The translations under genes were made by a program, and so were the position numbers. This document shows, one piece after another, positions 8,459-17,251 of a DNA stretch of 64,000 bases (position 1 is its first letter; every line of letters starts with the position of its first letter). Source of the DNA: Bacteroidales bacterium (GTDB taxonomy: Bacteria > Bacteroidota > Bacteroidia > Bacteroidales > UBA10428); assembly GCA_016928305.1 (NCBI GenBank), contig JAFGKY010000046.1, positions 1 to 64,000 of the forward strand, written 5' to 3'. A model generated the notes under the pieces. That model did not search any database. It had not been told where the DNA came from and saw only the letters and a program-made list of their open reading frames with translations.

Positions 8459-10795
8459 ATGAATATTAAAACCACCATGAAAACCATCACTACATTCTTT
8501 ATTGTTGCTTTCACTGCATTCCTTTCCGTCGCATACACTCAGCCTGCCTGGTTGGATCAGTGTAACGTCGTATGGACAAGCCAGAGCCGGAATTCTTCCG
8601 AATCGATGCCTTGCGGCGGTTACGATATCGGTTTGAACGTATGGGTAGAAAACGGTGAGCTGCTCTTTTACATTTGCCGGAGCGGCTCTTTCGACGAGAA
8701 CAACGGACTTCTGAAATTGGGACGGGTACGGGTGAAACTCAGCCCAAATCCGCTTGAAGGAGATGATTTCCGGCAGGAACTGGTGTTGAAAGAAGGTTGT
8801 GTTAAGATCTCAGGTTCCTCAGGCGGCTATACAGCCGAGATCACTGTCTGGGCCGATGTCTGCCGACCTGTTGTGCATGTCGATATTACCAGTAATAAAC
8901 CGCTTAAAGCCGAAGCCATATTCGAAAGCTGGCGTTACACCGACCTGGTGCAGCGCAACGGTGAACACTTCGCCAATTCCTATAAATGGGGGCCTGTGCA
9001 ACATCCGGTGACCTTCCGGGACAGCATATCCTTTCAGAACGGGGGCGTTGCTTTCTGGCACCGCAACAGGGAATATACCGTATTTGATCCGACCGTTGAA
9101 CAACAGGGTCTCGATTCAGTGAAATCACTTTTATACAATCCCCTCCCTAACCTCACCTTTGGAGGTTTTATGGCATGTCCTCGTATGGTCCCGGCAGGAA
9201 AGACTTCAGGAAGATACACCGATACCGGTTTTGAAGGATGGAAGCTTCAGAGCCAGGCGCCGGCCAAAAAACACAGTCTGACGTTATGCCTGCACACCGA
9301 TCAGACCCCATCGCTGACAGAATGGCAAAACGGGCTGAAAGAGGTTATCAGGGAAGCCCACACCGTAGACAAAAAGGCGCTTGCATCTTCCCGACTGTGG
9401 TGGAGAAGCTTCTGGAACCGGGGTTTTGTTTTTATTAATCCGGATTCGGTTAACCCTTCATCGCCAGTATGGCAGGTAGGCCGTAATTATCAGCTGTTCC
9501 GTTACATGCTGGCATGCAATGCCTATGCCGACTGGCCTACAAAATTCAACGGCGGGCTTTTCACTTATGACCCCGTTTTTGTTGATCCGCAGAAATATTT
9601 CACCCCCGATTACCGCAACTGGGGCGGAGGCATCCACACCGCCCAGAACCAGCGCCTGGTCTATTTCCCCATGCTGAAGAACGGCGACTTCGATATGATG
9701 AAGGCCCAGTTCGATTTCTATAAACGCATTGTCCGCAACGCCGAATTGCGCAGCGAGGTTTACTGGGGACACAAAGGCGCCTGTTTCACCGAACAGATGG
9801 AAAACTTTGGTCTCCCTAACAGTGCCGAATACGGATGGGACCGTCCTGCTGATTTTGATAAGGGCGTGGAATACAATTCATGGCTTGAATATGAATGGGA
9901 CACGGCCCTTGAATTCTGCCTGATGATACTGGAAACTCAACGATATAACGGCGATAACATAACATCCTACATGCCAATGATCGAAAGCTGCCTTACATTT
10001 TTTAACGAACATTATCAGTACCTGGCAAAAAAAAGGGGAAGCAAGACTTTTGACGAGCGGGGTCACCTGATCCTGTATCCGGGATCAGCGGGTGAAACTT
10101 ACAAAATGGCCTACAATGCCAGTTCCACTGTTGCCGCCCTGCATATCATACTGACACGATTGCTTGAACTACCGGATGGATATCTCTCCGAAAGCCACCG
10201 CAGCGAATGGGAGACCATGCTGCGAAGGATACCTCCTGTCAGCTTCCGCGAATGTGAAGGACATGTTACCATTGCACCAGCCAGGTTGTGGGAACGTATC
10301 AATAATACTGAGACCATGCAGCTATATCCTGTCTTTCCATGGGGCCTCTTTGGCGTGGGCAAACCGGGTCTGGATACCGCCATCAATACCTGGAAATACG
10401 ATCCCGATGCCCTTAAATTCCGGAGTCATGTGGGTTGGAAACAGGATAACATCTTTGCCGCACGGTTGGGGCTGACCGATGAGGCAGCCGACCTGGCCGT
10501 TAAAAAATATAAAGACAGCGAACGCCGATTCCCGGCTTTCTGGGGCCCGGGAATGGACTGGACCCCCGATCACAACTGGGGTGGTTCGGGCATGATCGGC
10601 CTGCAGGAAATGCTGATGCAGGTTGACGGACAAAAGATCTATTTATTCCCTGCCTGGCCCGGGGAATGGGATGTGCATTTTAAGCTGAACGCACCTTACA
10701 ATACCACTGTAGAAGCTGTTGTTAAACAAGGAAAAATAGTAAAGATTGAAGTTCTGCCGGTTTCAAGGACAAAGGATGTTGTATTCATGTATTAG
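8459..10795 (+). CDS. DUF5703-type glycosidase-like secreted protein
   Basis: About 778 residues. The ATG at 8459 (or 8477) gives a clean signal peptide (MKTITTFFIVAFTAFLSVAYTQ) and is preferred over the far upstream ATG at 8351. The N-terminal beta-sandwich (WLDQCNVVWTSQSRNS, MPCGGYDIGLNVWV) matches the DUF5703 family; the rest has the look of an (alpha/alpha)6 glycosidase such as GH95-like enzymes (NGGLFTYDP, YWGHKGACFTEQM, FWGPGMDWTPDHNWGGSGMIGLQEML). The C-terminus is a short beta domain. Probably periplasmic and acting on plant glycans with the GH35-like lipoprotein upstream. Catalytic residues are not assigned because the family is poorly characterised. Confidence 0.75.
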   Translation: MNIKTTMKTITTFFIVAFTAFLSVAYTQPAWLDQCNVVWTSQSRNSSESMPCGGYDIGLNVWVENGELLFYICRSGSFDENNGLLKLGRVRVKLSPNPLEGDDFRQELVLKEGCVKISGSSGGYTAEITVWADVCRPVVHVDITSNKPLKAEAIFESWRYTDLVQRNGEHFANSYKWGPVQHPVTFRDSISFQNGGVAFWHRNREYTVFDPTVEQQGLDSVKSLLYNPLPNLTFGGFMACPRMVPAGKTSGRYTDTGFEGWKLQSQAPAKKHSLTLCLHTDQTPSLTEWQNGLKEVIREAHTVDKKALASSRLWWRSFWNRGFVFINPDSVNPSSPVWQVGRNYQLFRYMLACNAYADWPTKFNGGLFTYDPVFVDPQKYFTPDYRNWGGGIHTAQNQRLVYFPMLKNGDFDMMKAQFDFYKRIVRNAELRSEVYWGHKGACFTEQMENFGLPNSAEYGWDRPADFDKGVEYNSWLEYEWDTALEFCLMILETQRYNGDNITSYMPMIESCLTFFNEHYQYLAKKRGSKTFDERGHLILYPGSAGETYKMAYNASSTVAALHIILTRLLELPDGYLSESHRSEWETMLRRIPPVSFRECEGHVTIAPARLWERINNTETMQLYPVFPWGLFGVGKPGLDTAINTWKYDPDALKFRSHVGWKQDNIFAARLGLTDEAADLAVKKYKDSERRFPAFWGPGMDWTPDHNWGGSGMIGLQEMLMQVDGQKIYLFPAWPGEWDVHFKLNAPYNTTVEAVVKQGKIVKIEVLPVSRTKDVVFMY

Positions 10796-10910
10796 TTTTC
10801 TGAATCGGGATTAACAGAATCTATCGGATTCTTATATTCGTAAGTCTTTTTCTCAATCCATATTTTTATATCGGGTTAATCAGTTTCGTAGTATGTGAAA
10901 GGAAATTCTA

Positions 10911-10918
10911 TATCTTTG
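10911..10918 (+). promoter_or_regulatory. Bacteroidetes -7 box TATCTTTG
   Basis: A perfect TAnnTTTG match 27 bp upstream of the DUF2007 gene start. A TTTC at 10884 could serve as a weak -33 element, though the 23-bp spacing is long. The position suits a short leader. Confidence 0.5.
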
Positions 10919-10945
10919 CAGACTTGTAATGCCAAAATATAAAGT

Positions 10946-11191
10946 ATGAACAGTGAAGATGAAATCCGATCCGTCATAGTATTCGCGGGAACAACCTGGG
11001 AAGCTTCCATCGTTAAGAGTCTGCTGGAAAATGCCGAAATACAGGCTTTCCTGAAGGATGATATCTATGGAACCGTGGAGCCATGGGTTGTGGCACCAGG
11101 GGGAGCCGGTGCAGTAAAGGTAGTGGTCTCAAGTGCCGATGCTGAGAAAGCCAGACAAGTTGTGGATGAATATGAAAAAAACACTAAATAA
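10946..11191 (+). CDS. DUF2007-family small cytosolic protein
   Basis: An 81-residue protein with the DUF2007 pattern: a short beta-alpha-beta fold with SVIVFAGTTWEASIVKSLLENAEIQAFLKDD, a central acidic/Gly stretch and VVVSSADAEKARQVVDEY. Family members are described as putative signal-transducing or PII-like small proteins, and their function is not established. No signal peptide. It is followed by an exported 134-residue protein 62 bp downstream and may share a transcript. High confidence in family membership, low in role. Confidence 0.85.
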   Translation: MNSEDEIRSVIVFAGTTWEASIVKSLLENAEIQAFLKDDIYGTVEPWVVAPGGAGAVKVVVSSADAEKARQVVDEYEKNTK

Positions 11192-11253
11192 GAATAACAA
11201 ACATATACGTTGTTACATCGAAAGGTATAGTTCAATTTCAAATCTGAAAAAGT

Positions 11254-11658
11254 ATGAGAAAAGTATTGACATTAGCACTGATTGCCGTATTGCCGGTAAT
11301 GGTTATTGGTCAGGTCAACAAACCGGTCAAAAGCAAAATTAAAAAGATGACGGTGACAAAATACACATATGATAAAGGTTCTGAAAAAGCCTTTCCCGAA
11401 CTTGAAATCCTTTATGATGCAAAGGGGAATGTGATTGAGGAAAAGGAATTTGACGAGGGAACCTTCGTCATGCATCTCCAATACGAGTATGATGCTGCCA
11501 ACAATAAAATCAAAGAAACCGAATTTGACGCTTCAGGCAAAGTAGCGAAGATCACCACATATAAGTATGATGCCAACAACCTAAGGACCGAAAAGCTGGT
11601 TTATGATGCAAAAAACAAGATGAAATCGAAAAGGGTATATAAGTACGAGAGTTATTGA
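11254..11658 (+). CDS. Small exported protein with YD-like repeats
   Basis: 134 residues with a signal peptide (about 1-19, ending VIGQ) and a repetitive Tyr/Asp/Lys-rich body in which segments such as LEILYDAKGNVIEEKEFD, YEYDAANNKIKETEFD and YKYDANNLRTEKLVYD recur about every 23 residues. This resembles the beta-strand YD/RHS-type or toxin-antitoxin MORN-like repeat style, but it is too short to be an RHS toxin. The role is unknown; a periplasmic or surface binding protein is possible. A heptad repeat array begins 6 bp after the stop. Confidence 0.8.
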   Translation: MRKVLTLALIAVLPVMVIGQVNKPVKSKIKKMTVTKYTYDKGSEKAFPELEILYDAKGNVIEEKEFDEGTFVMHLQYEYDAANNKIKETEFDASGKVAKITTYKYDANNLRTEKLVYDAKNKMKSKRVYKYESY

Positions 11659-11663
11659 GAAAT

Positions 11664-11712
11664 AGTAGTTAGTAGTTAGTAGCCAGTAGTTAGTAGTTAG
11701 GGGTTGGGGCTT
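11664..11712. repeat. Heptad tandem repeat (unit AGTAGTT)
   Basis: Seven successive heptads, four of them exactly AGTAGTT, then decaying to AGGGGTT and GGGGCTT. The array starts 5 bp after a stop codon, the same placement as the array at 1-49, which has a related unit on the opposite strand. Confidence 0.9.
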
Positions 11713-11785
11713 AGGAAATGCTCGGATTATACAGATAGAATGCACCGGAAAATAAGTCAATCCGGCCCCCACTTCCGTAAATTTC

Positions 11786-11820
11786 TTTGATTCGTAATTG
11801 AAGAATTTTAGATAGCTTTA
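11786..11820 (+). promoter_or_regulatory. Possible promoter of the pectate lyase gene
   Basis: TTTG at 11786 and TAGCTTTA at 11813 are separated by 23 bp, near the upper limit for the Bacteroidetes -33/-7 arrangement. The -7-like box ends 25 bp before the ATG at 11846. The last base differs from consensus, so the call is tentative. Confidence 0.35.
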
Positions 11821-11845
11821 TATCCGAAAACAATTCTAATTTTTT

Positions 11846-13774
11846 TTGGTGATGAAAAGAATGATTTCCATAGGGTGTATTTTTCTTTTTATACAACCGG
11901 TAATTCTTTGGGCTCAGGAGGGACTGATCATCCAGGAAGAAACCCTGGGTGTCTGCACCATGGATGGGACGGTGGATTCAGCCACAACAGCACAGGGATA
12001 TACCGGCATAGGATATGCCAATATTGACAACGGCATTGGTGTGGGAATGAGCTGGAGCTTTACGGTTGCTACGAGCGGAACCTATAAGGTAACCTGGAGG
12101 TATGCCCTGGGAGGCACCGATACAACCAGCAGGGATGCCAAACTGCTCTTGAATAATAATTTTAGCGGGGACACTGTGAGATTTCCACATACCGACAGCC
12201 TTTTGTGGAACTATTATGTAACAACCGATACAATTTTCCTGAGTTTGGAGACAGGACTGAATAAGATCCACTTATTTGCCATCACGGAGAAGGGATTACC
12301 GAACATTGACTATTTTCATATACTGGGGAGCGGACTGGAACCGGCGCAATGTATCCCTTCCTTTATCTTCGACGTTACCGCAAACGATACGAATTTCGGA
12401 ACAGTGCAATATTCCCCGGTGAAAGAATTTTATGATGCCGGCATGGAAATAACCGTATCTGCTGCAGCCAGGCCGGGGTATTTTTTTCACAGCTGGTCGG
12501 GTGAAGAATCGGATACATTAAATCCGTTTACCTTTATGATTGGGGAAAACACGAATCTGACGGCTCTTTTTTATTCCGAAGGCACAACACAGGCAGCCAA
12601 TGCAGCGGGTTATGTTACGGTTCAGCACGATAACGGCACTCCGTACCTGCTAACGGGAGGATCTGCAGGTTCAACCGTTGACGCAAACACGATCTATGAA
12701 CTGATCAAATACCTTGGTGATGACAAACCATATACGGTTCGTCTTTCGAAATTAGTAACGGGGAACAGTGCTGTTGAGATAAAAGTTAAGTCGGATAAAA
12801 CCTTCATCGGGACAAATGATACAGCCCATCTTGAAGGTCTTAAAATTTCTCTTGAAGGGGCCCGCAACGTGATCATACGGAATATAACTTTCTCCAAAGT
12901 ACTGGGAGATGATCTGATGGAGCTGAATACCGGGTCAACGAATATATGGATTGATCGTTGCGAGTTTTATACCGACCGTGACCATGATGACAACGAAGAT
13001 TATTACGACGGCATGCTGGACATAAAAAACGAATCGTCCTTTATCACCGTTTCATGGTGCCATTTCCATGATCACAACAAGGGGATACTGGTGAGCTCGG
13101 GTGACGACAGTTACCAGGACAGCATACAGCGGATGACCTTTCATCATAATTATTTTTATAACTGCAATTCCCGGCTTCCCAGCATACGATTTGGTAAGGC
13201 ACACATTTATAACAATTATTACGAGAAATGCAACACGGCCATCAATACCCGCATGAATGCATGTGTAAAAGTGGAAAATAATTATTTTAATAACGCCGGT
13301 ACAGGCATCGGAATGCTTTACAGTCCCATTCCCGGAAGCGTTGACCTGGGTGAGAATATATATGTAAACACCACATACACGACATCGCCGGTATGCACGT
13401 TATACCCGCCTTATAATTACGCATCAACTGTTGATAGTACAGAAGATCTTCCGGAGCTGATCAAAAATAATATCAGACGTTGTGCCGGTGCATCAACCAT
13501 TCTTCAAAACATCACCCATGATCCTTTTTTGTTATGTGCCTATCCTAATCCTGTTGAAGGTTTGCTGAACCTTTCGTTTCAACTGCCGGAAGACCAGGAA
13601 ATCGCAATATCGGTTTCGGATATTCTCGGGAACGACGTCCTGGTTGCCGGAGAAGGGATTTATTCAGGCTGCAGTGAGGTGCGTCTTGATGTTTCAGGTC
13701 TTAAGTCCGGACTTTATTTGCTAAAGCTGAGAGCAGGGGATGTTGTTGCAACAGAAAAACTGGTGATACCATAG
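11846..13774 (+). CDS. T9SS-secreted PL1 pectate lyase
   Basis: 642 residues; ATG at 11852 is an equally good start. Order of parts: signal peptide (ends ILWAQ), a carbohydrate-binding-like beta-sandwich (about 25-160), a divergent InlB-like repeat (about 175-245; VSAAARPGYFFHSWSG), the PL1 right-handed beta-helix (about 250-545), and a type A T9SS sorting domain (about 565-642; AYPNPVEGLLNL, ending KLVIP). PL1 hallmarks are the Ca2+-binding DGMLDI region, and RLPSIRFGKAHIYNNYY holding the likely catalytic Arg. The product should be exported across the outer membrane and cleave polygalacturonate by beta-elimination. A second PL1-like enzyme is encoded at 47407. The substrate could be pectate or a related polyuronide. 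Confidence 0.92.
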   Translation: MVMKRMISIGCIFLFIQPVILWAQEGLIIQEETLGVCTMDGTVDSATTAQGYTGIGYANIDNGIGVGMSWSFTVATSGTYKVTWRYALGGTDTTSRDAKLLLNNNFSGDTVRFPHTDSLLWNYYVTTDTIFLSLETGLNKIHLFAITEKGLPNIDYFHILGSGLEPAQCIPSFIFDVTANDTNFGTVQYSPVKEFYDAGMEITVSAAARPGYFFHSWSGEESDTLNPFTFMIGENTNLTALFYSEGTTQAANAAGYVTVQHDNGTPYLLTGGSAGSTVDANTIYELIKYLGDDKPYTVRLSKLVTGNSAVEIKVKSDKTFIGTNDTAHLEGLKISLEGARNVIIRNITFSKVLGDDLMELNTGSTNIWIDRCEFYTDRDHDDNEDYYDGMLDIKNESSFITVSWCHFHDHNKGILVSSGDDSYQDSIQRMTFHHNYFYNCNSRLPSIRFGKAHIYNNYYEKCNTAINTRMNACVKVENNYFNNAGTGIGMLYSPIPGSVDLGENIYVNTTYTTSPVCTLYPPYNYASTVDSTEDLPELIKNNIRRCAGASTILQNITHDPFLLCAYPNPVEGLLNLSFQLPEDQEIAISVSDILGNDVLVAGEGIYSGCSEVRLDVSGLKSGLYLLKLRAGDVVATEKLVIP

Positions 13775-13783
13775 GAAAATGCA

Positions 13784-13855
13784 GTGACGAGTGGCACCCG
13801 CCTTCTCCCGATAGAATCGGGATTCGGTGGGTAAAAGTGACGAGTGACAAGCAAG
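13784..13855. repeat. Composite element: heptads flanking a two-step hairpin
   Basis: Heptads of type GTGACGA/GTGACAA flank a 35-nt hairpin at 13797-13831 with outer stem CCCGCC/GGTGGG (one G-T wobble), a 4-nt internal loop, inner stem CCCGAT/ATCGGG and a 3-nt loop. It is an inverted copy of the element at 40450-40512. It begins 10 bp after the pectate lyase stop and could stop transcription, although no T tract follows the stem. The remainder of the 415-bp gap to the next gene (13856-14111) holds nothing else I recognise. Confidence 0.8.
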
Positions 13856-14111
13856 AAAGACCTTCCAGGGTCCGCAGGACATGGTAGAGTCTGGATCGGG
13901 AAGATTGATTAAGATAAGAAGATAAAGGTTTTGAAGGGAAAGAATTTGACCTCGTAAACCTACCTGCTTGTTTATTGGCATACAGGTTTTCATCAAACTA
14001 TCATTTCATTCTCTGTCCTTCTGACGCTGGAGTATGGAATCATTTATCGATTTATTTATCAGAAATGAATGATTAAATTGAATTTTCTCAAATTTTGTAG
14101 AATTTTTTACC

Positions 14112-14140
14112 TTTACGCTCTTTCCATAGCAATATTTTTG
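14112..14140 (+). promoter_or_regulatory. Promoter of the HTH/BtrH/radical SAM cluster
   Basis: TTTA at 14112 and TATTTTTG at 14133 (perfect TAnnTTTG) are separated by 17 bp. The -7 box ends 49 bp before the first gene of the cluster at 14190. The surrounding 100 bp is strongly AT-rich. Confidence 0.45.
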
Positions 14141-14189
14141 GTTAATTTCTTAAGGAGAAAAGCAGGTTCCTTTTAAAAATAAATAGGAT

Positions 14190-14702
14190 ATGAAAGAGAA
14201 AGATGCTTATATCGAAAATAAAGATCATCCGGTAATACTGTACACAGAAAAAGATGATGATACTTATGGCCCGGTTTTTTCCGGAGCTGTTTCGTCGAAG
14301 GATTATATTGACGATTTCCGCACCAAGTTTAAGCATCTGGAAGAGTCTATCCTCACTAAAGTCAGATCGGGTGATACCAGCATGATATATTACTATATGA
14401 TGTTACAGGAACTGACTCCATCCGAACTGGCACATCGGATTGGTATCAGCAAATCAAAAGTTGAAAAGCATTTTCAAACAAAATATTTCATAAGAGCCCG
14501 GCTGGAAACAGTACGCAAATATGCTGAAGTCTTTAATGTTCCGGTCGCAAATTTGTTTCAGCTCATTTTAACCAAAGAAGATAATCGATGGAAGGCTCAT
14601 TATGTTGAAAATGAGGTAATAGTTGATAATCATTGCATTTCGCAACACAAAACGGATAATCCCCTTATCGTGGTCACAACAATCGAAGAAAAAGAATCAT
14701 GA
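14190..14702 (+). CDS. XRE-like helix-turn-helix protein
   Basis: A 170-residue cytosolic protein with an XRE-type HTH at about 70-120 (QELTPSELAHRIGISKSKVEKHFQ, then RKYAEVFNVPVANLFQLI). The N-terminal 60 residues and C-terminal 45 residues match nothing I know. It overlaps the BtrH-like gene by 4 bp (ATGA), so the two are translationally coupled, which makes it the likely cluster-specific regulator. DNA target and ligand are unknown. An alternative is an antitoxin-like protein, but no toxin is adjacent. Confidence 0.85.
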   Translation: MKEKDAYIENKDHPVILYTEKDDDTYGPVFSGAVSSKDYIDDFRTKFKHLEESILTKVRSGDTSMIYYYMMLQELTPSELAHRIGISKSKVEKHFQTKYFIRARLETVRKYAEVFNVPVANLFQLILTKEDNRWKAHYVENEVIVDNHCISQHKTDNPLIVVTTIEEKES

Positions 14703-15715
14703 CGCGTATTCCCTATCAGCACAAAATGGCAGCCCATTGTGAAACCGGCACGGTTTCCGGTCTCCTCAATTATAATGGTTTGTCAATTACAGAACCCATG
14801 GTCTTTGGTATTGCCAGTGGTATCTTTTTTGGATACATGAAGATGTCAAGTTTTATTTTTCCGGTATTTTTTGTACGAACCAGACCAGGAGAGATCCGTA
14901 AAAAAATTTCCAGTCGACTTGGAATTGATTTCTTTACAAAATCTTATAAAAAACCGGAAGAAGCTCAAAGAGAGCTGGACCAGTTATTGGAGAAGAATAT
15001 TCCGGTAGCTGTGAAAGTGGATTTCTTTTATATGAATTACCTTGCGCCCTGGTTGAGGGTCCATAATAATGCACATTTCATCACGGTTGTTGGAAAAGAA
15101 GATTCAACCTATTACGTGAGCGATTGCTACCACAGGGATGTCGCGGAATTGGATGCCGAAACCTTATTAAAAGCCAGGTTTGCAGGAGGGATGGAGAGTC
15201 CCAGGGGTTTTATGTTTTACCCGACCCGTATTCCAAAAGAAATCGAATTTGAGAGAAACATCATAACCGGCATCAGAAAGGCTGCTTTCAATATGCTTAA
15301 AATTCCGGTCCCTTTTCTGGGTGTTAAGGGCATAAGCCGGTTTGCCGATAAAGTGGTTGGCTGGCCTAAGCTGGCACGAGACATGGAACATTTGTCACAT
15401 GAAGTGATGCGTATCAATGTACTGCTCGAAGATCAGGGCACCGGTGGTGGTGGTTTCCGGTTTATGTATGCTACTTTTCTGCGACAGGCGTCTGAAATGC
15501 TCAGGGATGATAAGTTGCTGGAATTCTCCAAGCGGATGATGAAAATCGGCGACGATTGGAGAGGAGTCTCTGTTTATGCAATTCGAATGAACAAGGACAA
15601 GGATTTTAGTGAAGGAAGGTTTAAAGAGCTAAGCAATCGTATCAGAAATTGCGGATTCGCCGAAAAGGAAATTTTTACAGACCTATACCTATATGCCAAA
15701 AATTACAGTAAATAA
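14699..15715 (+). CDS. BtrH-type acyltransferase-like protein (BtrH_N plus DUF4872)
   Basis: 338 residues. The N-terminal half matches the BtrH N-terminal domain, a cysteine-protease-like fold: C14 in AAHCETG, E32 in ITEPMVFGIASG, H126 in NNAHFITVVG and D142 in YYVSDCYH are the expected catalytic or structural positions. The C-terminal half (about 175-335) resembles DUF4872. In butirosin biosynthesis BtrH moves an acyl group from an acyl carrier protein to the antibiotic, so the ACP encoded three genes away at 17252 is the natural acyl donor here. The acceptor is unknown. The gene overlaps the HTH gene upstream and precedes the radical SAM gene by 32 bp, giving one likely operon. Family assignment is good; the reaction is inferred. 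Confidence 0.83.
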   Translation: MTRIPYQHKMAAHCETGTVSGLLNYNGLSITEPMVFGIASGIFFGYMKMSSFIFPVFFVRTRPGEIRKKISSRLGIDFFTKSYKKPEEAQRELDQLLEKNIPVAVKVDFFYMNYLAPWLRVHNNAHFITVVGKEDSTYYVSDCYHRDVAELDAETLLKARFAGGMESPRGFMFYPTRIPKEIEFERNIITGIRKAAFNMLKIPVPFLGVKGISRFADKVVGWPKLARDMEHLSHEVMRINVLLEDQGTGGGGFRFMYATFLRQASEMLRDDKLLEFSKRMMKIGDDWRGVSVYAIRMNKDKDFSEGRFKELSNRIRNCGFAEKEIFTDLYLYAKNYSK

Positions 15716-15747
15716 TTTTCGTATCACCCCAGATTTAACTCCATAGC

Positions 15748-17016
15748 ATGAAGTTTAAGCTTATCTATCCAAAATGGCAAAAACTGGAAAGACAAACTGT
15801 TTTTAACCTTCCTCCTCACGGACCTGTGGTGTTTGCGGCATCATTACCGGCGTATGTAAATGTTGATTTTGTTGATGAAAACGTACAACCATTGGTCATC
15901 GATGATGACGTTGATATCATTGGCATTTCGATGATGCTGACTATACAGATAAAAAGGGGCTGGGAGATTGCCACCGAATACCGGAAACTGGGGAAGAAAG
16001 TTATTTTTGGCGGAATATCGACCATGCTTCATGCCGAAGAGACTATGCTATATGCCGATTCAGTTTTTCTTGGAGAATCCGAAGGCCGGATGGAGAAGGT
16101 TTTGGATGATTTCAGGCATAACCGGTTACAAAAAGTGTATGATTACCTGACGGTTCCTTGCGATATAAGTCTGGTTGGCCCGGCAAGAAGGGATATCCTC
16201 AACCATACTTTATACAATCATAAGGGAACGCAGATGGTCGACCTGTTTCATGCATCCAGAGGATGCAGGTTCAATTGTCTGCCGTGTGCTGTTTCGTATC
16301 TTGGGGGACGGCGTTTCAGGCCCCGGCCGATAGAAAAGTCCGTTGAAGAACTGGAAAAAATTGATAATAACCGGCTTTTCATTGTCGACAATTCGCTGGC
16401 ACAAGATACCCGGTGGGAAAAAGACTTGTTTAAAGCCATGATCCCCCTCAGGAAAAAATGGTGCAGTCACCCTATTGAAGATAAGCCCGAAATTCTTGAT
16501 CTTGCGGCACAGGCCGGTGCCTGGTATGTGTACCAGGCAGTGTTTGATACATCCGATTTCATCAAAGAAAGGATTAAACGGTACCACGATTATGGCATTG
16601 CTGTTGAAGGAACAATTCTGCTGGGCTTTGATGATCATGACGAAGATTATATAAGGCGCTTAATCGACTTCCTGCTGGAAATTAACCTCGACCTTGCAGA
16701 ATTTACAGTGCTGACGCCGTTCCCGCATACCAGGATATACGAGAACTTAAAAAAAGAGAACCGCATTTTTAATTTCGATTGGAACGACTATACAGCCGGA
16801 AAAGTAGTCTATCAACCCAAACAAATGACCGCCGAGCGATTGCAGGAACTCTATTATTATGCATGGGATACGTTTTATAAAGAGGAAAGTCAGAATATTA
16901 AAATGCTGAAACTATTTCATAAGGTCGTCATGAAAGAAAAGGCTGATGGTTCTTATAAATCAAGAAAAACAGAACTGATTACCGCCAGTTTCGGAAAAGA
17001 TGTATTCAATACATAA
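15748..17016 (+). CDS. B12-binding-like radical SAM enzyme
   Basis: 422 residues. The N-terminal 140 residues have the Rossmann-like B12-binding layout (VDIIGISMMLTIQIKRGWEI, GKKVIFGGISTMLHAEE, ADSVFLGESEG), but the DxHxxG cobalt-ligand motif is absent: the region reads VDENVQPL. The radical SAM core starts at HASRGCRFNCLPC with cluster cysteines C173, C177 and C180, followed by the usual glycine-rich and beta-strand features (EGTILLGFDDHD, TPFPHTRIYENL). Similar proteins carry out methylations, ring contractions and other difficult steps. Next to an ACP and a BtrH-like acyltransferase, it may modify an ACP-bound acyl chain or the acyl acceptor. The substrate is not predictable. Confidence 0.88.
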   Translation: MKFKLIYPKWQKLERQTVFNLPPHGPVVFAASLPAYVNVDFVDENVQPLVIDDDVDIIGISMMLTIQIKRGWEIATEYRKLGKKVIFGGISTMLHAEETMLYADSVFLGESEGRMEKVLDDFRHNRLQKVYDYLTVPCDISLVGPARRDILNHTLYNHKGTQMVDLFHASRGCRFNCLPCAVSYLGGRRFRPRPIEKSVEELEKIDNNRLFIVDNSLAQDTRWEKDLFKAMIPLRKKWCSHPIEDKPEILDLAAQAGAWYVYQAVFDTSDFIKERIKRYHDYGIAVEGTILLGFDDHDEDYIRRLIDFLLEINLDLAEFTVLTPFPHTRIYENLKKENRIFNFDWNDYTAGKVVYQPKQMTAERLQELYYYAWDTFYKEESQNIKMLKLFHKVVMKEKADGSYKSRKTELITASFGKDVFNT

Positions 17017-17137
17017 CATGAAGTGCAATGTTTCTTATCCTGAATGGCATGCCGTAAAAATTTTAATACGTTGTAACATGAAATATTCTTGTAGATAAAA
17101 GAATTTCACAAAATGGATATTGTTAAAGAAAAGGTTT

Positions 17138-17145
17138 TATTTTTG
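17138..17145 (+). promoter_or_regulatory. -7 box TATTTTTG upstream of the ACP gene
   Basis: A perfect TAnnTTTG box with TTG at 17120 (15-bp spacer, short). It implies the ACP can be transcribed separately from the upstream three genes and leaves a leader of about 100 nt that contains a 19-codon reading frame. Confidence 0.4.
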
Positions 17146-17154
17146 CATCTCACC

Positions 17155-17214
17155 ATGATTCGGGTGACAGGTTGTGTAACTCAGGATATTGAAAACATTG
17201 CCGGTTACGAATGA
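17155..17214 (+). CDS. Possible 19-residue leader peptide
   Basis: A short frame, MIRVTGCVTQDIENIAGYE, begins about 10 bp after a -7 box and ends 37 bp before the ACP start. It is too short for coding statistics, has one cysteine and ends in GYE. It could be a regulatory leader, a tiny peptide substrate for the neighbouring radical SAM protein, or chance. No Shine-Dalgarno sequence is visible, as is usual in this phylum. Confidence 0.2.
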   Translation: MIRVTGCVTQDIENIAGYE

Positions 17215-17251
17215 ATGGAGGGGAAAGTATTATCATTATAATTGATTGTAA

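Noticed and set aside
47-13774. Sus-type polysaccharide utilisation locus
   Set aside because: A TonB receptor and several CAZymes are present, but no SusD is encoded and the receptor is on the opposite strand with a two-component operon between.
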